A DNA stretch of 64,000 bases from Streptomyces resistomycificus (GTDB lineage: Bacteria > Actinomycetota > Actinomycetes > Streptomycetales > Streptomycetaceae): NCBI RefSeq assembly GCF_001514265.1, contig NZ_KQ948989.1:124001-188000 (forward strand), read 5' to 3'. A program made the translations under genes and the position numbers. The stretch's first letter is position 1. Every line of letters starts with the position of its first letter. Below are positions 17,229 through 25,568 of the stretch, piece after piece. Under the pieces are notes generated by a model. That model made no database searches. It was not told the DNA's origin and saw only the letters and a program-made list of their open reading frames with translations.

Positions 17229-19793
17229 TCACATCGGCGGATCGGTGAGTGACTGCTCCGCCCAGATGACCTTCCCCTCGGGAAGGAAGCGGGTGCCCCA
17301 CCGCTGCGTGAACTGGGAGACCAACAGCAGGCCGCGCCCGCCCTCGTCCGTGGTGCGGGGATGGCGCAGGTGGGGAGCGGTCGCGCCGCCGTCGAAGACC
17401 TCGCAGATCAGCGACCGGTCCTTGATGAGGCGCAGCCGGATCGGTCCGGCGGCGTGCCGGATGGCGTTGGTGACCAGCTCGCTGACGACCAGCTCCGTGG
17501 TGAAGGCCAGCTCGTCCAGATCCCAGTCCGCCAGCCGGCGGCAGGCCGCCTTGCGGGCGTCGGCGACGACGGACGGGTCGGCGGGCAATTCCCAGGACGC
17601 GACCCGGTCGGCGTCCAGGCGCCGGGTACGGGCCATCAGGAGCGCCACGTCGTCGCGCGGCCGGGCCGGCACCAGCGCGTCCACGACGGCACGGCAGCGC
17701 AGGTCGAGCGAGGCCGTCGGCTGTCCGAGAGCCTGGCGCAGCCGCTCCCGGTGCGCGTCCACGTCCGACGCCTCACCACGGGCCGGCAGCAGGCCGTCGG
17801 TGTACAGCGCGAGCGTGCTGCCCTCCGGCAGGACCGTCTCCACCGACTCGAACGGCCGGCCGCCCGCGCCCAGCGGTGGCCCCGGCGGCAGGTCCAGGAA
17901 GGTCACCGATCCGTCGGGCCGGACGACCGCGGGCGCGGGATGCCCGGCGGCGGCCATCGAACACCGCCCGTCGACCGGGTCGTGGACGACGTACAGACAG
18001 CCGGAACCCACCCCCTGCGCCGCGCCCTCGTCACCACCCGGGGCCACGCTCTCCTCCTGCGCGTTCCGCGCGACCAGGTCGTCGAGATGGGCCAGAACCT
18101 CGTGCGGCGGCAGATCGAGCGCCGCGAGCGTCCGTACGGCGGTTCGCAGCCGGCCCATCGAGGCCGCGGCGTCGATCCCGTGCCCGGGGACCTCGCCCAC
18201 GACGAGGGCCACCCGCGCGCCGGAGAGCGGGATCAGGTCGTACCAGTCGCCGCCGAGCCCCGTCAGCTCGTTCGCCGGGCGGTAGCAGGCGGCCACCTCC
18301 ACCGCGTCCTGGTCGGGCAGCCGGTGCGGGAGCAGGTTGCGCTGCAGTCCCAGTGCCGCGTCCCGCTCGCGGGTGTAGCGCCGCGCGTTGTCCACGCACA
18401 CCGCGGCCCGTGAGACCAGATCCTCGGCCAGGTTCAGGTCGTCCTCGTCGAACGGCTCCTGCCTGCGACGCCGGAAGAACGTGGTCACGCCCAGCGTGAC
18501 GCCCCGCGCCCGGATCGGCACCACCATCGCGCTGTGCAGCCCCAGTCCCAGAAACGTGACCCCCTGGCCGTCCGTGGCGTCGGCGCCCCAGTACCGGGCG
18601 AGGGGATCGAGCCGCGCCTCGCGCCAGGGCCGGCCGGTGGCGAGGCAGCGGACCGGGGGCGAGTCGGGCAGGTACACCGCCGGTTCCCCGGTGCCGATGG
18701 CGGGATGGGCGGCGCGGGGGCTGGGGCCGTCGGTGCCGATGGTCAGGGTGTCCCCGCGGTCGCCGGTACCGACGGCGGGGGAGGCGAGCTCGCCCGTGTC
18801 GCCCGCCCCGTCGGTGTCCGTCGCGTTCGCCGACCGGTGCCCCACCCTCCGCAGCTGTACCGGATCCGTGCCGTCCAGCGGCCCGGGCGCCGGCTCCGCG
18901 CCCCGCAGCACCGACTCCAGCAGGTCCACGACGACCAGGTCGGCGAGCGCCGGTACGGCCACGTCCGCCAGTTCCTGGGCCGTCCGCACGATGTCCAGGC
19001 TGCGGCCGATGTACTCGCCGGCCCGGTCCAGGAGGGCCAGCCGCTGGCGCGCACGGTGGTGCTCGGTGATGTCCACGACGGTGTAGTACACGCCCATCGG
19101 GCGACCCCGCTCGTCGTCGAGCCGGGTGAAGGACAGCACGTGCGCGGTCTCCCGGAGCGGCGCCGACCGCACGCTGCCGACGTGCTCGTACCCGAGGACC
19201 GGTTCCCCGGTCGCCAGCACGTGCCGCATCTGCGTCTCGACGGCGTCGGCGTCCAGACCCGGCTGTATGTCCCCCAGCCGCAGTCCGAGCCGCTGCTCGG
19301 GCGGGCCGCCGCCGAACCGGCTCAGGGCCGCGTTCGACCACACGAACCGCAGGTCGGTGTCGACGATGGCGATCCCGATGGGCGACCGGGCGACCATCTG
19401 CTCCAGCACACCGCGATGCATGTCCCAGCCTGGGGCGCCGGCCATCTCCGACAGCAGTACCAGCCACCGCGCCGGCCCCCGGGCCTCCTCGGCGGAGGCG
19501 ACCCGGACCATGACCCGGACCGACCCCCCGTCGCCACGACGCACCGACAACAGCCCCGCCCAGCCGCCGTCCCGGTGCCACCGCTCGACCAGCGGCGGTA
19601 CCCGTCCGGCGTCCTCGGCGACCACCAGGTCGGCCAGACTCCGGCCGACCACCTCGGCGGCCGGGTACGCCAGCATCCGCTGGGCGCCCGCGCTCCAGCC
19701 CGTCACCACCCCCGCCGCGTCGAGCAGCAGGGGCGCCGCATCCGCCACGTCGAACGCCAGGCGGGCGAGCTCGTGCTCCTCCGATGTGTCCAC
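17229..19793 (-). CDS. Multidomain PAS-PAS-GAF-SpoIIE phosphatase with C-terminal ATPase
   Basis: An 854-residue signalling protein. By eye: PAS 1 (about 8-120), PAS 2 (about 121-245, SPIGIAIVDTDLRFVWSN), GAF (about 250-470, with a low-complexity T/G/D-rich insert near 330-385), SpoIIE/PP2C (about 485-690, GGDWYDLIPL and LYTDGLLP) and an RsbW-like ATPase (about 720-850, VVSELVTNAIRHAAG and GGRGLLLVSQFTQRWG). A phosphatase and a kinase-like anti-sigma domain in one chain is a common Streptomyces layout for controlling sigma-B-like cascades. Start GTG 19793 follows GAGAGGT. The second metal motif reads VVGEVPGHGIDAA, with Glu in place of the usual Asp. Confidence 0.87.
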   Translation of the reverse strand: MDTSEEHELARLAFDVADAAPLLLDAAGVVTGWSAGAQRMLAYPAAEVVGRSLADLVVAEDAGRVPPLVERWHRDGGWAGLLSVRRGDGGSVRVMVRVASAEEARGPARWLVLLSEMAGAPGWDMHRGVLEQMVARSPIGIAIVDTDLRFVWSNAALSRFGGGPPEQRLGLRLGDIQPGLDADAVETQMRHVLATGEPVLGYEHVGSVRSAPLRETAHVLSFTRLDDERGRPMGVYYTVVDITEHHRARQRLALLDRAGEYIGRSLDIVRTAQELADVAVPALADLVVVDLLESVLRGAEPAPGPLDGTDPVQLRRVGHRSANATDTDGAGDTGELASPAVGTGDRGDTLTIGTDGPSPRAAHPAIGTGEPAVYLPDSPPVRCLATGRPWREARLDPLARYWGADATDGQGVTFLGLGLHSAMVVPIRARGVTLGVTTFFRRRRQEPFDEDDLNLAEDLVSRAAVCVDNARRYTRERDAALGLQRNLLPHRLPDQDAVEVAACYRPANELTGLGGDWYDLIPLSGARVALVVGEVPGHGIDAAASMGRLRTAVRTLAALDLPPHEVLAHLDDLVARNAQEESVAPGGDEGAAQGVGSGCLYVVHDPVDGRCSMAAAGHPAPAVVRPDGSVTFLDLPPGPPLGAGGRPFESVETVLPEGSTLALYTDGLLPARGEASDVDAHRERLRQALGQPTASLDLRCRAVVDALVPARPRDDVALLMARTRRLDADRVASWELPADPSVVADARKAACRRLADWDLDELAFTTELVVSELVTNAIRHAAGPIRLRLIKDRSLICEVFDGGATAPHLRHPRTTDEGGRGLLLVSQFTQRWGTRFLPEGKVIWAEQSLTDPPM

Positions 19794-19956
19794 GGCCGAC
19801 CTCTCTGTCGCTGAGAGTGGTCTACCACCTCTTGCCCCCATCTTGCCCCTCAACGACCGGACCGCACCGCGTCGAGGGCGCCGGGCGGGTGGCGGTAGCG
19901 GCGAGCGACCCGCCCGCTCGCGCGCCGCCCCACCCGCTCGCCCCGCCCGTGCCGGC

Positions 19957-21180
19957 TCAGCCGCGCCCGAGCACTCCTTCCAGCACCTCCAGCGCCGAGG
20001 CGAGCTCGGCCTCCGTGATCGTCAGCGGCGGCGCCAGGCGGATCGTCGAGCCGTGGGTGTCCTTGACCAGGACGCCCTCCCCCATGAGGCGGTGGCTCAC
20101 CTCGCGGCCGGTGCCGATGGCGGGGTCGACGTCCACGCCCGCCCACAGGCCGCGCGAGCGGAATCCGAGGACGCCCTTGCCGACCAGACCGGTCAGGCCG
20201 TCGCGGAGCACCGCGCCCAGGTCGCGGGCGCGGCGCTGGAACTCGCCCGTCTCCAGGAGCTCGATCACCGCGGTGCCCACCGCCGCGGCGAGCGGGTTGC
20301 CGCCGAAGGTGGAACCGTGCTCGCCGGGCCTGAGCACCCCCAGGACGTCCCGGCGGGCGACCACCGCCGACACCGGCACGATCCCGCCGCCCAGGGCCTT
20401 GCCCAGCAGCAGCACGTCCGGAACCACCCCTTCGTGCTCGACGGCCAGGGTCCGGCCGGTGCGGCCGAGGCCGGACTGGATCTCGTCGGCGACGAACAGA
20501 CAGTTCGTCCGGCGGGTCAGCTCCCGCACTCCGGCGAGATAGCCGTCGTCGGGGATGACCACCCCCGCCTCGCCCTGGATCGGCTCGATCAGCACCGCCG
20601 CCGTGGTCTCGTCGACCGCCGCCTCCAGCGCGGCCAGGTCGTTGTAGGGGACGACACGGAAGCCCGGCGTGAAGGGGCCGAAGCCCGACCTGGCCGTCTC
20701 GTCGGTGGAGAACGACACGATCGTCGTGGTGCGGCCGTGGAAGTTGTCCGCCGCGACCACGATCGTCGCCCGGTCCGCAGGGACGCCCTTCACCTCGTAC
20801 GCCCACTTGCGTGCCACCTTGATGCCGCTCTCCACGGCCTCCGCGCCCGTGTTCATCGGCAGCACCATGTCCAGGCCGGTCAGCCGCGCGAGCCGTTCGG
20901 CGAACTCGGCCAGCCGGTCGTTGTGGAAGGCGCGCGAGGTGAGCGTCAGGCGGTCGAGCTGCCGGTGGGCCGCCTCGATCAGCGCGGGGTGACGGTGGCC
21001 GAAGTTGAGCGCCGAGTAGCCGGCCAGCATGTCCAGGTAGCGGTTGCCCTCGACGTCCTCCACCCAGGTGCCCTCGGCGCGGGCCACCACCACGGGCAGC
21101 GGGTGGTAGTTGTGCGCGAGCACCGGCTCCTCGGCGCGGATCAGGTCGGCGGAGGTACGCGTGGAGACGGGAGCGGTCAT
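19957..21180 (-). CDS. rocD: Ornithine aminotransferase
   Basis: A 407-residue class-III PLP aminotransferase converting ornithine and 2-oxoglutarate to glutamate semialdehyde and glutamate. Visible motifs are PMNTGAEAVESGIKVARKW (the RocD hallmark), NFHGRTTTIVSFS, the PLP-contacting FVADEIQSGLGRTG, and the Schiff-base lysine in LLLGKALGGG. The start ATG overlaps the stop of the dimethylargininase-like gene by 4 bases, so the two are coupled and form an arginine-derivative breakdown operon. Regulation by the upstream Lrp-type protein is likely. Confidence 0.95.
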   Translation of the reverse strand: MTAPVSTRTSADLIRAEEPVLAHNYHPLPVVVARAEGTWVEDVEGNRYLDMLAGYSALNFGHRHPALIEAAHRQLDRLTLTSRAFHNDRLAEFAERLARLTGLDMVLPMNTGAEAVESGIKVARKWAYEVKGVPADRATIVVAADNFHGRTTTIVSFSTDETARSGFGPFTPGFRVVPYNDLAALEAAVDETTAAVLIEPIQGEAGVVIPDDGYLAGVRELTRRTNCLFVADEIQSGLGRTGRTLAVEHEGVVPDVLLLGKALGGGIVPVSAVVARRDVLGVLRPGEHGSTFGGNPLAAAVGTAVIELLETGEFQRRARDLGAVLRDGLTGLVGKGVLGFRSRGLWAGVDVDPAIGTGREVSHRLMGEGVLVKDTHGSTIRLAPPLTITEAELASALEVLEGVLGRG

Positions 21181-21989
21181 GAGCGGATCTCCTGGGTGCA
21201 GCACTTGATGCCACCGCCGGCCTTCTGGAACTCGGAGAGGTCGACGGCGACCGGGACATAGCCGTGGTCGGCGAGACGGGCGGCGAGCGCCTCGGCCCGC
21301 GGTGCGATGAAGACGTGGCGGCCGTCGGACACGGAGTTGAGGCCGAAGGCCATCGCGTCGTCGCGGGTGGCGAGCACCGCGTCCGGGTACAGACGGGCCA
21401 GCGCCTCGCGGCTGCCGGGGGAGAAGGCCTCCGGGTAGTACACGATGTTGTCGTCGTCCAGGACGAACAGCGCCGTGTCCAGGTGGTAGAAGTACGGGTC
21501 CACCAGGGTCAGGCTGATCACCGGATGGCCGAAGAACTCCTGCACCTCCCGGTGCGCCTCCCGGCTGGTTCGGAACCCGGTGCCGGCCAGCACGTACCGG
21601 CCCGTCCAGACCAGGTCGCCCTCACCCTCGCAGACGGCCTCCGGGCGGTGCACGTCGTAGCCGGCCGTCTTGAACCACGTCTCGTAGTGCGTGGACTCGG
21701 GACGGCGCTCGGGGGCGTGGAAGAGGGAGCCGAAGACCCGGCCGTCGACGACGACCGCCGAGTTCGCGGCGAAGACCATGTCCGGGAGCCCGGCGACGGG
21801 TTCCACGGCGTCGACGTCGTGGCCGTGCGAGCGGTAGGCGCGGATGAGCTCCCGCCACTGCTCCTGGGCCAGATCGACGTCGACCCGGGTGTCGGGATGC
21901 ATCCAGGGGTTGATCGCGTACTGCACGGCGAAGTGTCTGGGTTCGCAGACGAGGAAGCGCCGCCGGCGCGGCACACGGGAATCGGTCAC
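21177..21989 (-). CDS. ddaH: Dimethylargininase / amidinotransferase-family hydrolase
   Basis: A 270-residue guanidino-group-modifying enzyme. Family motifs are PDMVFAANSAVVVDGR, GEGDLVWTGRYVLAG, the catalytic His in YFYHLDTALFVLD and the catalytic Cys in GGGIKCCTQEI at the C-terminus. DDAH converts methylarginines to citrulline; related enzymes use arginine. The start GTG at 21989 has GGAGGAA 8 bases upstream. It is directly followed by rocD (4-base overlap). Together they fit arginine or methylarginine utilisation, although arginase-like or deiminase activity on another guanidino compound cannot be excluded. Confidence 0.88.
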   Translation of the reverse strand: MTDSRVPRRRRFLVCEPRHFAVQYAINPWMHPDTRVDVDLAQEQWRELIRAYRSHGHDVDAVEPVAGLPDMVFAANSAVVVDGRVFGSLFHAPERRPESTHYETWFKTAGYDVHRPEAVCEGEGDLVWTGRYVLAGTGFRTSREAHREVQEFFGHPVISLTLVDPYFYHLDTALFVLDDDNIVYYPEAFSPGSREALARLYPDAVLATRDDAMAFGLNSVSDGRHVFIAPRAEALAARLADHGYVPVAVDLSEFQKAGGGIKCCTQEIRS

Positions 21990-22143
21990 AGAGGGGTTCC
22001 TCCGCTTCCTGCCGTATCGATAGGGGTTGACTCCAAGGTAGGAACCGACCGAGACGGGCGACAAGGAACAGGGAGTGCGTGTTCGCGCAGGAATCCTGCG
22101 TCTTCGGTCCGGATCACGCACATCCGTTGCGCGCCTCGCAGGT

Positions 22144-22629
22144 TTACTCCGGCACGGGCTGGCTGGCGCCCGCCTCCGGGCTTTCCGGGAGGAGGTGGGA
22201 CAGCACCATCACGCTGATCGTCTTCCGGATGAAGGGCTCCACACGGATCCGCTCCAGCACCTCCTCGAAGTGCTCGACGTCCCGGGCCCGCACGTGCAGC
22301 AGCGCGTCCGCGCCGCCGGTCACCGTCATCGCCGCGGTGATCTCCGGGTGGTTGCGGACGACCTCCGCGAGCCGTCGGGGCGGGGCCGCGCCCTCGCAGT
22401 ACACCTCGACGTACGCCTCCGTGCGCCAGCCCAGCGCAGACGGCTTCACCGTGGCAGTGAACCCGGTGATCACGCCCGTGTCCCGTAGCCGGTCCACGCG
22501 TCGCTTGACCGCGGTCGAGGACAGTCCGACCGCCGCGCCGATCTCGGCGAAACTGGTCCTGGCGTTCGCCATCAACGCGGTGACGATCTTCCGGTCGAGG
22601 TCGTCGAACGGCGTGTGCCTGCTGTTCAT
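22144..22629 (-). CDS. Lrp/AsnC-family transcriptional regulator
   Basis: A 161-residue Lrp protein with an N-terminal helix-turn-helix (about 8-60, LDRKIVTALMANARTSFAEI then STAVKRRVDRLRDTGVI) and a C-terminal RAM ligand-binding domain (about 70-150, with VTGGADALLHVRARD). It precedes ddaH-rocD on the same strand with a 154-base gap and probably senses arginine or ornithine and controls that operon; this is inference from position. The lower half of the gap is AT-richer (TATCGATA near 22015) and is a plausible binding region. Confidence 0.88.
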   Translation of the reverse strand: MNSRHTPFDDLDRKIVTALMANARTSFAEIGAAVGLSSTAVKRRVDRLRDTGVITGFTATVKPSALGWRTEAYVEVYCEGAAPPRRLAEVVRNHPEITAAMTVTGGADALLHVRARDVEHFEEVLERIRVEPFIRKTISVMVLSHLLPESPEAGASQPVPE

Positions 22630-22693
22630 GCGGGCACTGTATCCAGCGGAAAGGTCCGGCCCCCGGCACGTGTCGTGGCGTGCGAATTACTCC

Positions 22694-22707
22694 TACACTC
22701 CGGGTTC
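22694..22707 (+). promoter_or_regulatory. Putative leaderless promoter of the LytTR regulator
   Basis: A TACACT -10 box (22694-22699) ends 8 bases before the ATG at 22708 and no purine-rich ribosome site precedes the start. The -35 region is poor. Confidence 0.4.
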
Positions 22708-23457
22708 ATGCTGCGCGCCCTGGCTGTCGACGACGAACGCCCCTCGCTGGAGGAACTCCTCTACCTCCTCAACGCCGATCCCCGCATCGGCAGCGCGGAG
22801 GGTGCCGGTGACGCCACCGAGGCGCTGCGCCGCATCAATCGCGCCCTGCAGTCGGGGCCCGACGGGCCGGAGGCGATCGACGTCGTCTTCCTCGACATCA
22901 ACATGCCCGGCCTCGACGGGCTGGATCTCGCCCGGCTGCTCACCGGCTTCGCCCTGCCGCCGCTCGTCGTGTTCGTCACCGCGCACGAGGACTTCGCCGT
23001 GCAGGCCTTCGACCTCAAGGCCGTCGACTACGTGCTCAAGCCCGTCCGCAAGGAACGGCTCGCGGAGGCCGTCCGCCGGGCCGCCGAACTGCGCGACTCC
23101 GCGCCCCGCATACCCGTGCACGAACCCGACCCCGACCAGATACCCGTCGAACTCGGCGGCGTGACCCGCTTCGTCCCCGTCGACGACATCACCCATGTCG
23201 AGGCCCAGGGCGACTACGCCCGGCTGCACACCGACCGGGGCAGTCACCTCGTACGCATCCCGCTGTCCACCCTGGAGGAACGCTGGCGGGGCCGCGGCTT
23301 CGTCCGGATCCACCGCCGCCACCTCGTCGCCCTGCGCCACGTCGGCGAACTCAGACTGGACGCGGGCACGGTGAGCGTCGTGGTCGGCGCCGAGGAACTC
23401 CAGGTCAGCCGCCGCCACGCCCGTGAGCTGCGGGACCTGCTGATGAGGAGGCCATGA
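22708..23457 (+). CDS. LytTR-family response regulator
   Basis: A 249-residue response regulator. The receiver domain (1-120) has VDDE at residues 7-10 and the phosphoacceptor Asp63 in FLDINMPGLDG, with VTAHEDFAVQAFDLKAVDYVLKPV at the end. The LytTR DNA-binding domain is about 145-245 (VDDITHVEAQGDYARLHT, then FVRIHRRHLVAL). The cognate kinase is almost certainly the LytS-type protein at 25565-26782, three genes downstream in the same operon; a DUF485 protein and a symporter lie between. The start is ATG 22708; an earlier in-frame start lies inside the divergent lrp promoter. Confidence 0.92.
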   Translation: MLRALAVDDERPSLEELLYLLNADPRIGSAEGAGDATEALRRINRALQSGPDGPEAIDVVFLDINMPGLDGLDLARLLTGFALPPLVVFVTAHEDFAVQAFDLKAVDYVLKPVRKERLAEAVRRAAELRDSAPRIPVHEPDPDQIPVELGGVTRFVPVDDITHVEAQGDYARLHTDRGSHLVRIPLSTLEERWRGRGFVRIHRRHLVALRHVGELRLDAGTVSVVVGAEELQVSRRHARELRDLLMRRP

Positions 23458-23458
23458 C

Positions 23459-23815
23459 GTGCCCCAGGATCCCGCCGACCGCCGCGTCGTCGTCACCGGC
23501 CCGCCCCGGCGCGCCCGCCGGGCCTCCGGCTACTACCGCCCGCGCACCGAGATCGACGAACAGACCACCCTCGGCCACACCTACGTGCGTTCCCTGATGC
23601 GCACCCAACTGCGCGCCGCCCTCGCCGTGTTCGCGTTCCTCGCCCTGCTCGTCGGCCCCCTGCCGCTGCTCTTCGAGGCGATGCCCGACGCCCGCCTCGA
23701 ATGGGCGGTCCTCGGCTTCGGCCTCTACGTCCCCCTGGTCCTGCTCGCCCGCTGGTACGTGCGGCGCGCCGAACGCAACGAACGGGACTTCGTACGCCTC
23801 GTCGAAGACCGCTGA
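23459..23815 (+). CDS. DUF485-like small membrane protein
   Basis: A 118-residue protein with two transmembrane helices (about 52-72 and 82-100) between charged ends; the Y-R-P-R-T-E-I-D-E-Q-T-T-L-G segment is typical of DUF485 partners of SSS-family symporters (compare YjcH beside ActP). The start is GTG 23459, behind GAGGAGG in the end of the regulator gene. It lies 25 bases before the symporter gene and probably assists it. Confidence 0.8.
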   Translation: MPQDPADRRVVVTGPPRRARRASGYYRPRTEIDEQTTLGHTYVRSLMRTQLRAALAVFAFLALLVGPLPLLFEAMPDARLEWAVLGFGLYVPLVLLARWYVRRAERNERDFVRLVEDR

Positions 23816-23840
23816 ACCCGCCAGACCGAGACGTGGACCG

Positions 23841-25568
23841 ATGAACTCCAGCTACGCCGTTCCCGCCGTCGCCCTGGTCGTCGTGGCGACCGTCCTCGTC
23901 GGCGCCTTCGGCCTGCGCATATCGCGCACCACCTCCGACTTCTACGTCGCCTCCCGCACCGTCGGCCCCCGCCTCAACGCGGCCGCCATCAGCGGCGAGT
24001 ACCTGTCCGCCGCCTCCTTCCTCGGCATCGCCGGCCTGGTCCTGGTCCAGGGCCCGGACATGCTCTGGTACCCGGTCGGCTACACGGCCGGCTACCTGGT
24101 CCTGCTGCTCTTCGTCGCCGCCCCGCTGCGCCGTTCCGGCGCCTACACGCTCCCCGACTTCGCCGAGGCGAGGCTCGCCTCCCAGGCGGTGCGGCGACTG
24201 GCCGGCGCCTTCGTGGTGGGCGTCGGCTGGCTGTACCTGCTGCCCCAACTCCAGGGAGCCGGACTCACGTTGACGGTGCTGACCGGAGCGCCCCCGTGGC
24301 TGGGCGGAGTGATCGTGGCGGCCGTGGTCGTCGCCACCGTCGCGGCCGGCGGCATGCGCAGCATCACCTTCGTGCAGGCCTTCCAGTACTGGCTCAAGCT
24401 CACCGCCCTGCTCGTCCCCGCCCTCTTCCTCATCCTCGCCTGGCAGGCCGACGGGGCACCCCGGCACGCCTTCGAGGAACCGGCCACCTTCCGCGACCAG
24501 CGGGTCGTCCGCGTCGACGCGGGCCTCGACCTCAAGCTGGACGCCCCCCTGACGGTCACGGTCAGCGGCACGGTCGACGGCCGCGTCCACGACGACCGGC
24601 GCCTGCGCCTGCCCGCCGGCACCCACCGCATCGAACAGGGCACCCGGCTGACCTTCGACCGGGGCTCCTCCGTCCCGGCCGCCGACCGCGGCAGCAACGG
24701 CGGTATGTCGACCTCCCTGGCCGCGAGCCGCGAAGAACGCCCGCTGTACGCCACCTACGGGCTGATCCTCGCCACCTTCCTCGGCACCATGGGCCTGCCG
24801 CACGTCGTCGTCCGCTTCTACACCAGCCCGCACGGTGTCGCCGCCCGCCGCACCACCGTCGCCGTCCTCGGCCTGATCGGCGCCTTCTACCTGCTGCCGC
24901 CCGTCTACGGCGCCCTGGGACGGCTCTACGCCCCCGAACTCACCATCACCGGCGACGCGGACGCCGCCGTCCTGCTGTTGCCCGAGCGGGTGATCGGCGG
25001 CCTCGGCGGCGACCTGCTCGGCGCGCTGGTGGCGGGCGGGGCCTTCGCCGCGTTCCTGTCCACGGCTTCGGGGCTGACCATGGCCGTCGCGGGCGTCCTC
25101 ACCCAGGACGTGCTGCCCTCGCGCGGCGTACGGCACTTCAGACTCGGCACGGTGCTGGCCATGGCGGTACCGCTCGCGGCGAGCATGCTCGTGGGCGGAC
25201 TGCCCGTCGCCGACGCGGTCGGGCTGGCCTTCGCCGTGTCGGCGTCGTCGTTCTGCCCGCTGCTGGTCCTCGGCATCTGGTGGCGGCGGCTGACCCCGCC
25301 GGGCGCGGCCGCCGGGATGCTGGTCGGCGGGGGCTGCGCGTTCCTGGCGGTCGCCGCGACGATGGCGGGCTTCCCGGGCCGGGGCCCGCTGCACGCCCTG
25401 CTGGCCTGGCCCGCCCTCTGGTCCGTGCCGCTGGGCTTCCTCACCATGATGCTGGTGTCCCTGGCTTCGGCGGGACGCGTACCGGCGGGCACGGCGGCGA
25501 TCCTGGCCCGCTTCCATTTGCCGGAGGAACTGCGGGCGGAGGAACTGCGGGCGGAGGTGAAGGCATGA
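23841..25568 (+). CDS. Sodium:solute symporter (SSS), cation/monocarboxylate type
   Basis: A 575-residue symporter with about 13 transmembrane helices. SSS-family features include FYVASRTVGPRLNAAAISGEYLSAASFLGIAG near the N-terminus, close to the acetate permease ActP/MctC branch. Between helices, residues about 203-300 form an unusual hydrophilic, beta-rich insert (DAGLDLKLDAPLTVTVSGTVDGRV ...) that should face outside. It is encoded with a DUF485 protein upstream and a LytS-type kinase overlapping its stop codon. By analogy with LytS/LytTR systems that control pyruvate transporters, the substrate is likely a short carboxylate. This is inference. Confidence 0.88.
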   Translation: MNSSYAVPAVALVVVATVLVGAFGLRISRTTSDFYVASRTVGPRLNAAAISGEYLSAASFLGIAGLVLVQGPDMLWYPVGYTAGYLVLLLFVAAPLRRSGAYTLPDFAEARLASQAVRRLAGAFVVGVGWLYLLPQLQGAGLTLTVLTGAPPWLGGVIVAAVVVATVAAGGMRSITFVQAFQYWLKLTALLVPALFLILAWQADGAPRHAFEEPATFRDQRVVRVDAGLDLKLDAPLTVTVSGTVDGRVHDDRRLRLPAGTHRIEQGTRLTFDRGSSVPAADRGSNGGMSTSLAASREERPLYATYGLILATFLGTMGLPHVVVRFYTSPHGVAARRTTVAVLGLIGAFYLLPPVYGALGRLYAPELTITGDADAAVLLLPERVIGGLGGDLLGALVAGGAFAAFLSTASGLTMAVAGVLTQDVLPSRGVRHFRLGTVLAMAVPLAASMLVGGLPVADAVGLAFAVSASSFCPLLVLGIWWRRLTPPGAAAGMLVGGGCAFLAVAATMAGFPGRGPLHALLAWPALWSVPLGFLTMMLVSLASAGRVPAGTAAILARFHLPEELRAEELRAEVKA

